Shown here piece by piece: positions 36,224 through 46,645 of a DNA stretch of 64,000 nt (positions within the stretch are counted from its first letter, which is position 1; every line of letters starts with the position of its first letter). Source of the DNA: Harmothoe impar (Eukaryota; Annelida; Polychaeta; Phyllodocida; Polynoidae); assembly GCA_947462335.1 (NCBI GenBank), contig OX381709.1, positions 41,448,933 to 41,512,932 of the forward strand, written 5' to 3'. The position numbers and the translations under genes are program-made. Below the pieces are notes generated by a model. The model was given only the letters and a program-made list of their open reading frames with translations. It was not told the origin of the DNA and did not search any database.

Positions 36224-36480
36224 TATAACCATTTATTGGTCAATTTTGGTATCAGAAACGAATTCCTTGTTGGAAATTACCCTCAAGTCATGTGTCACAC
36301 ATGTATATTATTCAATAACAGGCGAGCAGGTGGGTGTAGGCGAGCAGGTGGGTGTGGGCAAGCAGATGGGTGTGGGTGAGCAGGTTGGGGCTGCGGGCAT
36401 CTGCTGCCTTTTGTCGCTGTCGAAAAGCGAGTCGCTGTCGACCTGTAAACAGCGATATGGGCGGCATAGTCTCGCCCTGG
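36224..36480 (+). mobile_element. Dispersed repeat with internal 18 bp array (copy A)
   Basis: It is homologous over its length to 46369-46645. Shared parts in order: TTATTGGTCAATT..TGG.ATCAGAAA.GAATTCCTTGTT, then CCCTCAAGTCATGTGTCA.ACATGTAT, then an array of GAGCAGGTGGGTGTGGGC units (18 bp, starts 36324, 36342, 36360, 36378), then GCTGCGGGCAT, TGTCGCT.TC.AAAAGCGAG and a degenerate end. Unique sequence flanking a central minisatellite is the architecture of non-autonomous Helitron-like elements known from bivalves and other invertebrates; I offer this by analogy. No TIR or target duplication is visible. Confidence 0.65.
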
Positions 36481-37784
36481 ACACCGTTTCATCTGCCGTC
36501 GATTAATAAAGGTGGTATCTCTGTGCACACAAGTAAGCCTTTCTTTATGATTGGAAACTGCACCAAAATCGAGCTCTATGGGGTGTCTGTGTGAACGTGA
36601 CTCTTTAAAAGGGTGGATTCAAGGTTACTCTGCTATTCTTTAGCATTAGTTCACAGAGATCAACGTTTTCACCTAAAAGTGACCCTTTTTGAATGTCTTT
36701 TTTGACTTATAAATATTATTTCTTCACACTGTTTTTGCATAAGGTGGGACAGCCATTACTCGAAAGCATAACGTGATGCAGTTGTATTTATTCTAAATGA
36801 AAAACAAAACAAATGCAGGCTGGTTGTAGTTGGACAACAAACCCACTCCATTTCGGCAGAAACCGTCTCCCTAAGACCCAGGGTCCCCTGGGTCAATGAA
36901 ATATATTCCTAGAATTAGTCCCTTATATAGCTGTGTCATAGGGCCTTTCGTGTATATTTATAGCAGACATGTATATTTATAGCAGACATATTACCTTTCC
37001 CCGTTTATCCTGCAATACAAATTGACCATGTAACTTACATCACAAATGACTCTGGGAAGTGACCAATTGTGTAAGAACAATTGAATTATTTGTCAATTCT
37101 GACGTCAGAATGATTTGAGGGTAGTTTTGGGCATATATTGAAATAGCTGTCCCAAATCCAACGTACAAGACGCAGGGTAGCAACCCGGAGTCAATAAACA
37201 ACTTATCCGATTATGCCTTCCGATTAATTAGAATGTATTGTAATGTATTATCTATAGACCTATGCCCATGAATATATAAGCTAACTACTTCTTCTCAATT
37301 TCCAACAGAATACTGCCATGCCTTAGGGTTCTTAAATCACAGTCTGAAATTATCTGAATCGCGGCGGGGGCAGACATATCGGAGGGCCAGTTTTATTGCA
37401 TTGCAGACGAAGTTTCTATGTTAAAATTATTGAGGGGTGTACTTGAAGTGTACTGAGAACCCTGGTTTCAAATTTCAACAAGGGGACAAATTCAAGGATT
37501 TTACGGCAAAGCCGTAGTGGCTTTGGGTTTTATAGGATTGTTATGAACTACAGGTGAGAAAACGAGGGGGCATAGATCTATAATTTTTGGTGTTTCTGGG
37601 GTACTTCTGCAATTCATGTGTGATGGTTTGCAGCAACACTGCATGGTCAGTTAATTAATTACATGCACTTAGCTAAATCTTTTTGATCTTTATTGGTTTT
37701 ACTGCAGCTGGTATAACAATAGAATCCAATATGTGCCAATGGAATCAAATAGGTACCAATGTAACTCCATTGATGCCTATGCAA
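36481..37784. other. Non-coding stretch
   Basis: A TATATTTATAGCAGACAT word is directly duplicated near 36953 and 36971. CRE palindrome at 37100-37107. No gene is recognised. Confidence 0.45.
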
Positions 37785-38300
37785 ATACCATCTTGGCAGC
37801 CATCTTGAAAATTACCTGGATCAAAAATTGGAGCCTATAAATGGATTCTACACCCCAGAAAACCCTATTATACATGTGTCATACAAGGAAATCAGACAAT
37901 CTTGAGTTTTTGGTGGCCATCTTGAAAAATTTTCGGATTTAAATTCTGAGCCTAAAAATGGATTCTACATCCCAGAAAACCCTACTATCCATGTATCACA
38001 CAAGGAAATCAGACAACCTTGAGTTTTTGGTGGCCATCTTGGCAGCCATCTTGGAAATTTCTCGGATTGAAAATCTGAGCCTGAAAATGGATTCTGTATC
38101 CCAGAAAACCCTACTATCCATGTATCACACAAGGAAATCAGACAACCTTGAGTTTTTGGTGGCCATCTTGGCAGCCATTTTGGAAATTTCTCGGATTGAA
38201 ATTGTGAGCCTGAAAATGGATTCTACATCTCAGAAAACCCTATTATCCATGTATCACACAAGGAAATCAGACAATCTTGAGTTTTCGGCAGCCATCTTGG
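37785..38300 (+). repeat. Tandem repeat, 129 bp unit, ~4 copies, frame-preserving
   Basis: Copies of ATGGATTCTACATCCCAGAA plus AACCCTACTATCCATGTATC plus ACACAAGGAAATCAGACAAC start at 37841, 37958, 38087 and 38216 (spacings 117, 129, 129). Each ends in GGCCATCTTGGCAGCCATCT then TGGAAATTTCTCGGATTGAA. The first copy lacks 12 bases of the CCATCTTGG part. Because 129 = 3x43, an open frame of 136 codons runs from 37958, with a 43-residue period (MDSTSQKTLLSMYHT, then RKSDNLEFLVAILAAILEIS). Copies 1 and 2 are not joined in a longer open frame. I judge the frame incidental. Confidence 0.9.
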
Positions 38301-38675
38301 CAGGCAGAGGGAGGAGGAGGGGGCAGAAGGAGGGAAGCCAGAGGGAGGGCAGAGGGAGGAGAAGGTAACAGGAAGGAGGAAAATGGGGTAGAGGGGGGGG
38401 GGGAGGAGGGGAAAGATGGGGTAGTAGGAGGGGGCAGAGGGAGGAGGAGGTAACAGGAAGGAGAAAAATGGGGTAGAGTGGGGGGGGGAGGGGTAGATGG
38501 GGTAGTAGGAGGGGGCATAGGAAGGAGGAGAGGGCAGAGAGAGGAGGAGAGGGCAGAGGGAGGAGGAGAGGGCAAAGAACAGAGGGAGGAGGAGGAGAGG
38601 GCAGAGGCAGGAGGAGGAGAGGGCAGAGGCAGGAGGAGGAGGAGGAGAGGGCACAGGGAGGAGGGGGGCACAAGG
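38301..38675. repeat. Purine-rich (GGAGGAGG/AGAGGGCAG) low-complexity tract
   Basis: About 370 bases of GGGAGGAGGAG, AGAGGGCAGAGG and GGTAACAGGAAGGAG words. One ~90 bp segment (AGGAGGTAACAGGAAGGAG.AAAAATGGGGTAGAG) is repeated near 38355 and 38447. Long minus-strand open frames here (134-143 codons, P/S/L only) are composition artefacts. Such a homopurine strand can form triplex or G-quadruplex structure. Confidence 0.9.
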
Positions 38676-39680
38676 AGGACTTGTGATGGCCTTCCTTTAA
38701 AGACTGTAAAATATTATTTCAAGGTTGGTGCATGTGTGTCTGGGGTGGGGGAGGGGTAATTATGTTGGACTTCACAGTTTGTCTTTGGGCGGGCTTGAGT
38801 GATTTCAAGAGCCACCCTGGACCCACTCAACTTCTAGTATAGGTCCTGTATGTGCATAGTATGGGAATTGGCATTGACATTGACAGCTTGGCTTGACATA
38901 GGAGTCAATAGTTATTAGGCTGGTACCTATCCTTGCCATTGACAGCCACATTAGAGAACTCAAAATATGGCTGTTCACAAGATGTCTAGGCCTTACCACA
39001 AGGTACATTGGTTCTACATGTAGTAACTGAAAACAAGATCTAGGATAAATTAGTCTTGCACATGCCTACAAGGACACATGGGGATACCAGTCCTAAGCAA
39101 GGTTTAAGGGCCAGCTAGGGCTATATCTAACAATGAACAAGGGGGCCTATGCTAGTCTTTTCTTATCGAAAAAGCGACACACTGGTCAGTGGTGCAAATG
39201 GCTTTGGGGACAAGGTCCCAAAGCCAATTAGAATAGCTGTAGACAATGTACTTGCTGCATAAGATTGTAAATAACCGGCAGGTCTAGACAATGTACCGAA
39301 TTGAACTCTGCTCTAGCATACAGCAGCTATACATAGCCTGAACAAGCTTTCTATAGCCATAGCCAACTATACGTAGCCGCACCAAGATTACTACCTGTCC
39401 ATAATGGTCACCTGGTTGGTGTGAGCAGCTCATTAGAGCAGGTAGTGTGTCCTGCTCACGTGAACACCTGTATGACCACACCTGGGACAATCACGGTCCT
39501 CCAACCACTCATTACAGGTGGGCGGCACGGACGGCCACAGGGTCAAGTCGGCAATCAAGGCGTCGCCGGGAGACACACCATAATGGGTTGTAATTGAGGC
39601 AAGTCGAGCCCCCGCCCCTGTAACGTAACCAGACCACGGCCAACAACTGATACCTGCAGTCGGGCCTGCAGTAGGCATAG
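38676..39680. other. Non-coding stretch
   Basis: GAGCAGCTC lies at 39423. TCTAGACAATGTAC is duplicated near 39238 and 39284. No gene is recognised. Confidence 0.45.
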
Positions 39681-41002
39681 TCACTTCCAGGAATGAGATC
39701 CCCGGTCTGCGTGGTCAGAGCATCAAAGATGGTGGAAATGTTATTATTGCTCCAACAGAGAAGGCAAAATTGCCTTATTTCTAGTGACTTGCGAATGCTT
39801 AAACTTACACATGATAATCATAAGCAATTAACGAGGCTGCAACCATTCATTCTTCAATGGAAAACCCACAGGCTAGTGAGAAATATGGGTTTTGTGATTT
39901 CATGGTGATGCCTGTAACCCACTGCCACTGACGCCCGTAACACATTGTCAGTGCATATAAGTGACGCCTCGTACCACAATTCTTTTGGTGTATATACATA
40001 TATGTAAGTGTTACTCAAATTGGTCCAAAATCACATTTCTGGAATGTTTTTGCTATTCCATGCTATTCCTACAATAGTCATAAAAGATTCAGAAAATGCA
40101 AAGAGATTCCTTTAATTATAATCACCTTAAAATACTAATGCCTTATGCCTTAAATTCATTATTTCAGAACTCACTAGTATACCTTGAGATCTGACAGACA
40201 AGTTTTGACATCTGTAGACATGGAGTCAATGGAGAAGGGTGAGTGCATGGATGGGGAGAATCGATCTACAGGTTTTTATACACTGTGTGCAAATGTAGGG
40301 TGTTTACACTCTATATGACATATATATATATATATATGTTTATATATATATTGTAAATAGTCTTATAACCCCTAACCCCTCCATGAAAAGATAAATATGT
40401 CTGGAATAGAAAGCAAAAGACGGCATATTGATAACTGTCATAGTTCACATACGTGAGATGACTAAATGTGATGCAAGGTTGGTGGGTTTGCTGGAAAATA
40501 GCCCTATAGGGCAGAGGGGGAAGAGGTGGCTGTTTCGGATAGGATCCTACTCCCACAGGGAACCCGAATAGCTGCGTCAGTGATCGCCACTGCAGCAGGT
40601 ACTATAATTCAGTCCAATACTGCTGTAGACCTATGGCCCGAACCTACAAATCTTCCATTGATAATTACTGAAAATACAATCTAGATATCAAGCTATGGCA
40701 CATAGGCCTATGCCCGTGGGCAGGGCATCACAGAAAAGTGTCACAACAACTACTTTGATATGTGGCAAGGGCATCACTCATCAATTCTAGAATGCCCAAT
40801 ACAGTGAATTTAGCCTCCTGTTGCAGTGCAATTACTATTTAGATTGTTTGCATTGATATTTAAGTCATACATACTGAGTTCTACAACCTGCCAAACTCCA
40901 TAACACCCTAGAAACTAACCAAAACAAGCCTCCATTCAACCTACCATCCGCCATATTTGATGCTCTGACCACACAGACCGGGGATCTCATTCCTGGGAGT
41001 GA
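39681..41002. mobile_element. Inverted-repeat pair, candidate 1.3 kb TIR element
   Basis: The left arm (39681-39735) contains GGAATGAGATCCCCGGTCTG then C/T GTGGTCAGAGCATCAAA.ATGG.GG. The right arm (40946-41002) is its reverse complement with about 4 mismatches in 50. No target-site duplication is evident. The interior is AT-rich with a (TA)n tract at 40320-40351 and no recognisable transposase, so it is either a non-autonomous element or an inverted duplication. Short open frames starting in each arm encode the same peptide MRSPVCVVRAS.M, which merely reflects the arms. Confidence 0.55.
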
Positions 41003-44000
41003 TAGTGTTCCCAAAGGCTCATCTTTCCATGGGAAACCTACACCCGGCTTTTTCCCCGTTACCACGCACGAGTTAGTGGGCTTAGCGTCAGGCGAGCAGA
41101 CAGCTCACCCTCCTACTTTCACAAATGGTGAAATGAAATGGTAGATTTATGGACCGAACACTTAAAAGTTATCAGAGTTTGTGAGGTGTGGTTTACCACT
41201 ACTGTACGCATATTTTCTTTTCCTCGATTTCCATCACATAGGCAATGGTATAATTTCACCATATTGCAGGAGCATAATGATGAGTTGAATTTCTTATTAC
41301 CATAGATATTTACCAACAACTTATCGGCCTTGATTTTTCTTTGATTTCTAATCAAATACGTTACAATCATCTACACTTAATTTAGTCATTTGTGTCAGAA
41401 ATCACAGTCTGGACGATGCTGGGGTAATCGGACCTAATTCCCGCATTCCATATTTTTTTCCTTCTAAAACAGGAGCACCAAATAAACTTCAATTATTGCT
41501 GCTTAAAGATTTACATCAATCACGCTAAACATTGATATAAATTAGCACAGATGTCTGATCCGCTGCTTCTCAACACAAGCTCATAATCCAATGCAATCAA
41601 TTCCACAACCCAAACCTGCCCACTCATACCGCCTACATCATCAGGCTCGACAGTTATGGCAATATTGTTTTATTAAGTACAAAAACCATTAAAGCAATCA
41701 CCTCCGCCTTTGTACTGCTGTCCAACGTGATCGCACGCTAAAAGCACGGCGCTCGCTATGTGCCAGGAACGGGACGAATGGCACATGGGAATTAACCGAG
41801 TACACAGAGAAGGGATGGGAGAGACAAGGGATGGAGAGAGACACTAGGAGAGGAGAGGTTTTCTCCTCCTGTGGCAGTGGGAGAGGCGCGAGTTAAAAAG
41901 GCGGCCGGGGAGGCAGCAGTAGGCTGGTGCGGCGGGCTGTATGACGGAGATAATCAGTGTGTGATCATGCCGCGCACACCTCTGATTAATCTGACCTTCA
42001 CTCTGTAGCCCCTGATTAAAAGAGACTTTTTGGGACCCGCCACCACCTCCTGCACCGCCACTGTCCTTTCTTCATGGCCTTTCTTCCATTTCTTTTTATG
42101 ACCACCCCCCCCCTCCCTCCTCCTTCCCTTTTGGGTATGCCATCTCGGCGTCAACCCTAGACGGCCAACCCGTGAGGACGTTTCCCGCCGACATCAGTGG
42201 TTATTACCTCCTAGGCTGGTTAATGCCGTTTTTTGTCTCATCTCCCGTCCTCTCCTCCCCTTCTTCTCACATCCTCCTCCGGCCCACCTTAGCACACGAC
42301 CAGCCCGCTTTTGGGCACGGGCACAGGCAAGTGTCAGAGGGTCTGCTATGGGGCAGTTACATGGTGGAGAGGGGAGATGGGGGAGAGGTAAAACATGTTA
42401 GCAGAGTTGAATTCTCTAGGGATTCAATTAGACACGAGAACATGTTGCTCTGGAGTGTGTGTTATAGCTTGCTGGAAGGAGTGGGCCAGCGGGAGGGGAG
42501 CTCGCATAATGAAGTGTATTTGAAATGTGAAAAGTGAAAATGTGACGCTATTATATTGGTCGTCTATTTTTTTTCTTATGTAAGACGCTAGCAACCAGAT
42601 CACAGTTGGTATAGCTGTGGAGTGCGAATATTTAAAGTAGGCACAGGACTAGGTCTTGAAGGAAGAGCAGAGAGCATCCCTTAATCTGAAGCATATGTTA
42701 ACATGGTATGTTGGAATATGAAGCTTGCTGCACTGGGTGGGAGAGGCAGCCCTTTCTACTCAAACTGCCTTGCATGTCCTGCCCTAGAACGCAATGATTA
42801 TTCAATATGGCATTAACCGATTCTATTGGCTGATCAGATCAATATTCAGCGTTGGTGCCTCGAGGTGTTGGGTGATGGGGGGATACGGGACAAGGGTAAA
42901 CACACCACAACCACCATAACAACACACCCACAAACCCAGCCAGCATGTTAAACCGTTTTGTTCTGTTAATTTGGATTACGGACCCACCGCTGGACATTTT
43001 GGCATTTCAAGTTGTGTTTTATGTCCCTGTCTGCTTGAATCTTTGGAGGAAAATTTGCGAAAAGAAGTATAATTATGCTGAATAACCACCCCTCGTTATT
43101 TGACCTGTTAGATGAGGATATCTATCAATATACCTTCATATGATTACCCAAAATACTAAGGGGGTTTCCATGCTGTTTTCTTTTAGGTCTGGCCACTAGC
43201 GAATCTTTAAAAGGATGGCATGATGCCCTGTGCTGGTGCATCAAGCCTACCCCTTGGAATTATATTAATCCCATAGGGCCTGCATACAATATCACATGAT
43301 GATGCATGCATGGTAACTCGCCGTTGCTACATTTATACATATAGGCCACCCTGAAGTAAAGGGCTTGAAGTTTATTTAACTTACTCCATGAACTAGTCTT
43401 GCCCAAAAGTAACACTAGCCCCTTTTTGAAATAGCCTCAAGGTAAAATACAACCTCATTGAGCAGTAATTATAATCAACACATCATGTTATTTCAGGAAG
43501 CTACCACTATTCAATATCCTAACATAGAACATTCTACATTGCCAAGGGTCAAAACCATTGTAGACACTTGACTAATATATGATCCACTGCAAACCTGCAA
43601 TGAACCATGAAGGTACAATGTAGTATAAATGATAATACATGTAATAGCTCGTTCATAACATACAGGTACATATACTATAATATACACGGTACCTTGTGTA
43701 CCTATTCATTTAATCTTTAAAACATCCCTATTCATTGCAAACCACAAGTCATTGTATGCTACACTATATGGCGAAACATTTAAGGAGTTATTATAAAGTA
43801 TGAATCACCAATAAAGAAACTTCAGTACACACAATGTACGGGTACATGCTTAGTTATTTAACTTGACTAATTTATCCAACTAAATGTAGCTACTGAGCAA
43901 ATACATTCACTGATAAGATGTTTCACTGTCTACCACAAATGTTTGAGTGACGTATTACAATAAGTGTCAATAAGCCACTTATAGTACTAACACAACCAAG

Positions 44001-44950
44001 GTTCTCCTTTGTATTTGTTTCAGACCACCCATGACAAAGACATTCCCCACATTCCAGTTTATCCAATATTAACAGCCTAGATTTATAATTCTTATGAACT
44101 AATTACCTGGGGAATCCTTGGTGCTGCCAAGTAATGAAGCAGAAAATGTCTAGATCAATACCACTTTGTCCTCCCAACAACAACTTCCCCAGACCTGACC
44201 TCTAAAAGTCACAACCGGTCCTGAGAAATACGTGGCAACTGATTGCAGTGGTCGACTTGGAGAGACTTGGGGCAAGCTACTTCATATAACTGTAGAATCA
44301 GCTCCTAAATATGCTTCACAGTGGCCTTTGTGATGATTCTGTTCGATTCAGGTATATACTTCCTCCTGCGCAGCGTGTGGTCAATACGTCCTGTGAATCA
44401 GGGACCACTCGGAGTCAATCAACCTGATCGCCGGGGGCCCCTGTGCTAGCACTGCAGGCAATGTAAGGGGGGCGTTGTTTTTTTAACCAGGGACTGGCAT
44501 ACCCTCCCGCCCACCCGTGTTTTTAAGGAATGATCACTCCCTAAGGTGATTTAATGTTGTAGTGGTGGCCATCTGGATCCTAGCCAACTCTATATTCAAC
44601 TTAATCAGTTAATATTCGGTTGTTACGCTGTTCATTTTGATTTGCAATGGACTATGGTGCAATATACCACCATGTCATTTTACACATACTGAACCCTAGT
44701 ATGACCAGCGTGATCATTGTGATGACTGAGAGAACCACCCCCGCCTGTTGACAAACAGTGTTGAGTTCAAGACCAACCATGAAGGATGACATCCTGTAGT
44801 GTGACGTCACAGGGTGGTGTGGCGTCGCTGCTATCAGCAGGCCCAAACAGCCACATCAACACCTTTAGGGGTACAGAACAGATAACAACACTCTTACTAA
44901 CACGACTAGTAACAAAAGGTTTCTTGTCATGGCTTAGCTCGAACCCTGTG
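41003..44950. other. Non-coding stretch with a possible regulatory segment at 41470-41960
   Basis: No gene is recognised. Positions 41480-41700 are rich in ATTGATATAAATTA, AATCAATTC and CAATATTG words, followed by a GC-rich segment with GCGCGAG and GGCGGCCGGGG (41880-41945). That gradient resembles regulatory DNA, but I cannot test it. The 121-codon frame at 42172-42537 has no known domain. CRE palindrome at 44802-44809. Confidence 0.4.
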
Positions 44951-45300
44951 AGGCCCGCCTACTGCTTAAACGCATTATGGCGTTTGTCGTCATGATGCAA
45001 AAATGCAGCCCTGGTGAGTAACTCGCATCATTCCGACCCGGAATGTTACATTTAAGGAATGATTCTTTTCTTCTTATATTCCGACTGAGGAGACTGTTGA
45101 TAACTGCATTTGTTTGTAGAAAGTTCTGTTCAATATAATAAACGATTAAATTGAAAAAAAAATTGAATTGGTATATGATGCATTAATGAATGCAGCATTT
45201 GCGAGTAGACTTGCCAGGTCTGTATGCATGCAGCATAACGACCAAGGGCATTGTACATCAAAGTACAATGCGGCCCTTACCAATAGGATTGGGTAAGTGA
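44951..45300. mobile_element. Degenerate remains of the TTAA/CCCTTT MITE family
   Basis: Positions 44965-45030 carry GCATTATGGCGTTTGTCGTC then ATGATGCAAAAATGCAGC and CCTGGTGAGTAACTC, which match the cores at 34.4, 50.6 and 51.9 kb. Positions 45175-45295 carry the opposite-sense version (ATGCAGCATAACGACCAAGGGCATTG) and a short hairpin CATTGTAC/GTACAATG. The ends are too decayed to place. Confidence 0.5.
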
Positions 45301-46110
45301 GGAGACATTGTTATGGAAAGTAATCATGCTTATTAGTATTTCTATCTCTAATTACAATCTAAGCTACGCATATCATTAAGCTCATCATATGTATGAAGAT
45401 TTCTTAAGCCAAAGAACCATAACCGTAACTTCTTTAACGTTTATTATATTTGTGCCTACATGTTGTATCCTCTGTATGGACATGTAATCTCTTGCTCTCA
45501 CTCGAATTAGGTTCGGCCTCACTGATTTCAAACTAATTTATAAATATATCATGAAAAAGACTCTTGTTACTTGTAATGCATCCAAGATTCCACGCAGAAA
45601 ATAATTCTGGCAGAAGGAAAATGACAGCTCTGTTGATTGTTTTTCCATATTACAATAACTTTCCCATCATAAGTAATACCAAAATGCTGCGTAGGAAGTC
45701 AACGAGATCAGGGCACTAGAGTTGACATTCTCAGACGGTGCTTGGACAGTTGTGTACATGCCAGGTACTGTGAGACTTCCCAGACCCGACATCGTGATAA
45801 ATTCTCAAACAAAGCTGCAAGACCTGGTCAAGGGTCGCCATTATCTGACCTATATTGTTGCGAGGTGAAATGAGCGCTGGGCTAGTGGAATACTGGGGCA
45901 ATGGACTTGATAATAGCCTTTACTGTAAATCGGATCTTCCTTCTTTTACTAACAGCGTACAGTTTTAATTGAAAGTGTTCTTGGCATTTAATTTATTTTT
46001 CGCAATTTAACTTTTTTCGACCCAACCAAGGTTTGCCATGATAGAAAAATCTAACGTGTGATCCTAATCACAAAAGACACAGGTATTTGTTTTTCATTGG
46101 ATAAACATAC
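45301..46110. other. Non-coding stretch
   Basis: AT-rich unique DNA; nothing recognised. Confidence 0.45.
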
Positions 46111-46272
46111 TTATGTGTGAGTGTAATATGTGTGAGTGTAATATGTGTGTAGTGTAATATGTGTGAGTGTAATATGTGTGAGTGTAATATGTGTAAGTGT
46201 CATGTGTGTAGTGTAATATGTGTGTAGTGTAATATGTGTGAGTGCAATATGTGTGAGTGTAATATGTGTGAT
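46111..46272. repeat. Short tandem repeat, GTGTAATATGTGTGA (15-16 bp)
   Basis: About ten units of TGTGAGTGTAATATG / TGTGTAGTGTAATATG. A TAAGTGTCATG variant is near 46193. The minus-strand open frame across it (THITLTHI) is an artefact. Confidence 0.92.
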
Positions 46273-46368
46273 AGTGAATTTGTACAACTCATGTCCCAAC
46301 CCCAACCCTATCCTGAATCTGGGTCCTGCTGGTGAGTGCTTATCATGTACTTAGATACAGTACTCTCT

Positions 46369-46645
46369 TATAATCATTCATTGGTCAATTCTGGCATCAG
46401 AAATGAATTCCTTGTTAAAAGGTACCCTCAAGTCATGTGTCATACATGTATGTTATTCCATTTTGGGCCAGCAGGTGGGTGTGGGTGAGCAGGTGGGTGT
46501 GGGAGAGCAGGTGGCTGTGGGTGTGCAGGTGGGTGTGGGCGACAGTTGCAGGCTGCGGGCATGTACCGCCTTCTGTCGCTATCAAAAAGCGAGTCGATCG
46601 GAAGATAAACGGCGAAGATATGGGTGGTACGATTTCGTCTGCACA
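46369..46645 (+). mobile_element. Dispersed repeat with internal 18 bp array (copy B)
   Basis: Partner of 36224-36480 in the same orientation. The internal array of GAGCAGGTGGGTGTGGGT units spans 46469-46540 (about 4 units). Here the left flank reads CATTGGTCAATTCTGGCATC and the right TGCGGGCATGTACCGCCTTC. The two arrays differ in unit order and spacer, so they have diverged independently. The TACATGTA octamer directly precedes the array in this copy. Confidence 0.65.

Noticed and set aside
37958..38368. Possible repeat protein with 43-residue period
   Set aside because: It is explained by a 129 bp DNA tandem repeat that runs into a purine tract. No evidence of selection or expression is available. 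It is kept as a finding, not a gene.
38223..38673. Proline/serine/leucine-rich frames on the minus strand
   Set aside because: They are translation of a GGA/GGG low-complexity tract.
46111..46305. THITLTHI repeat peptide
   Set aside because: It is translation of the 15-16 bp short tandem repeat.
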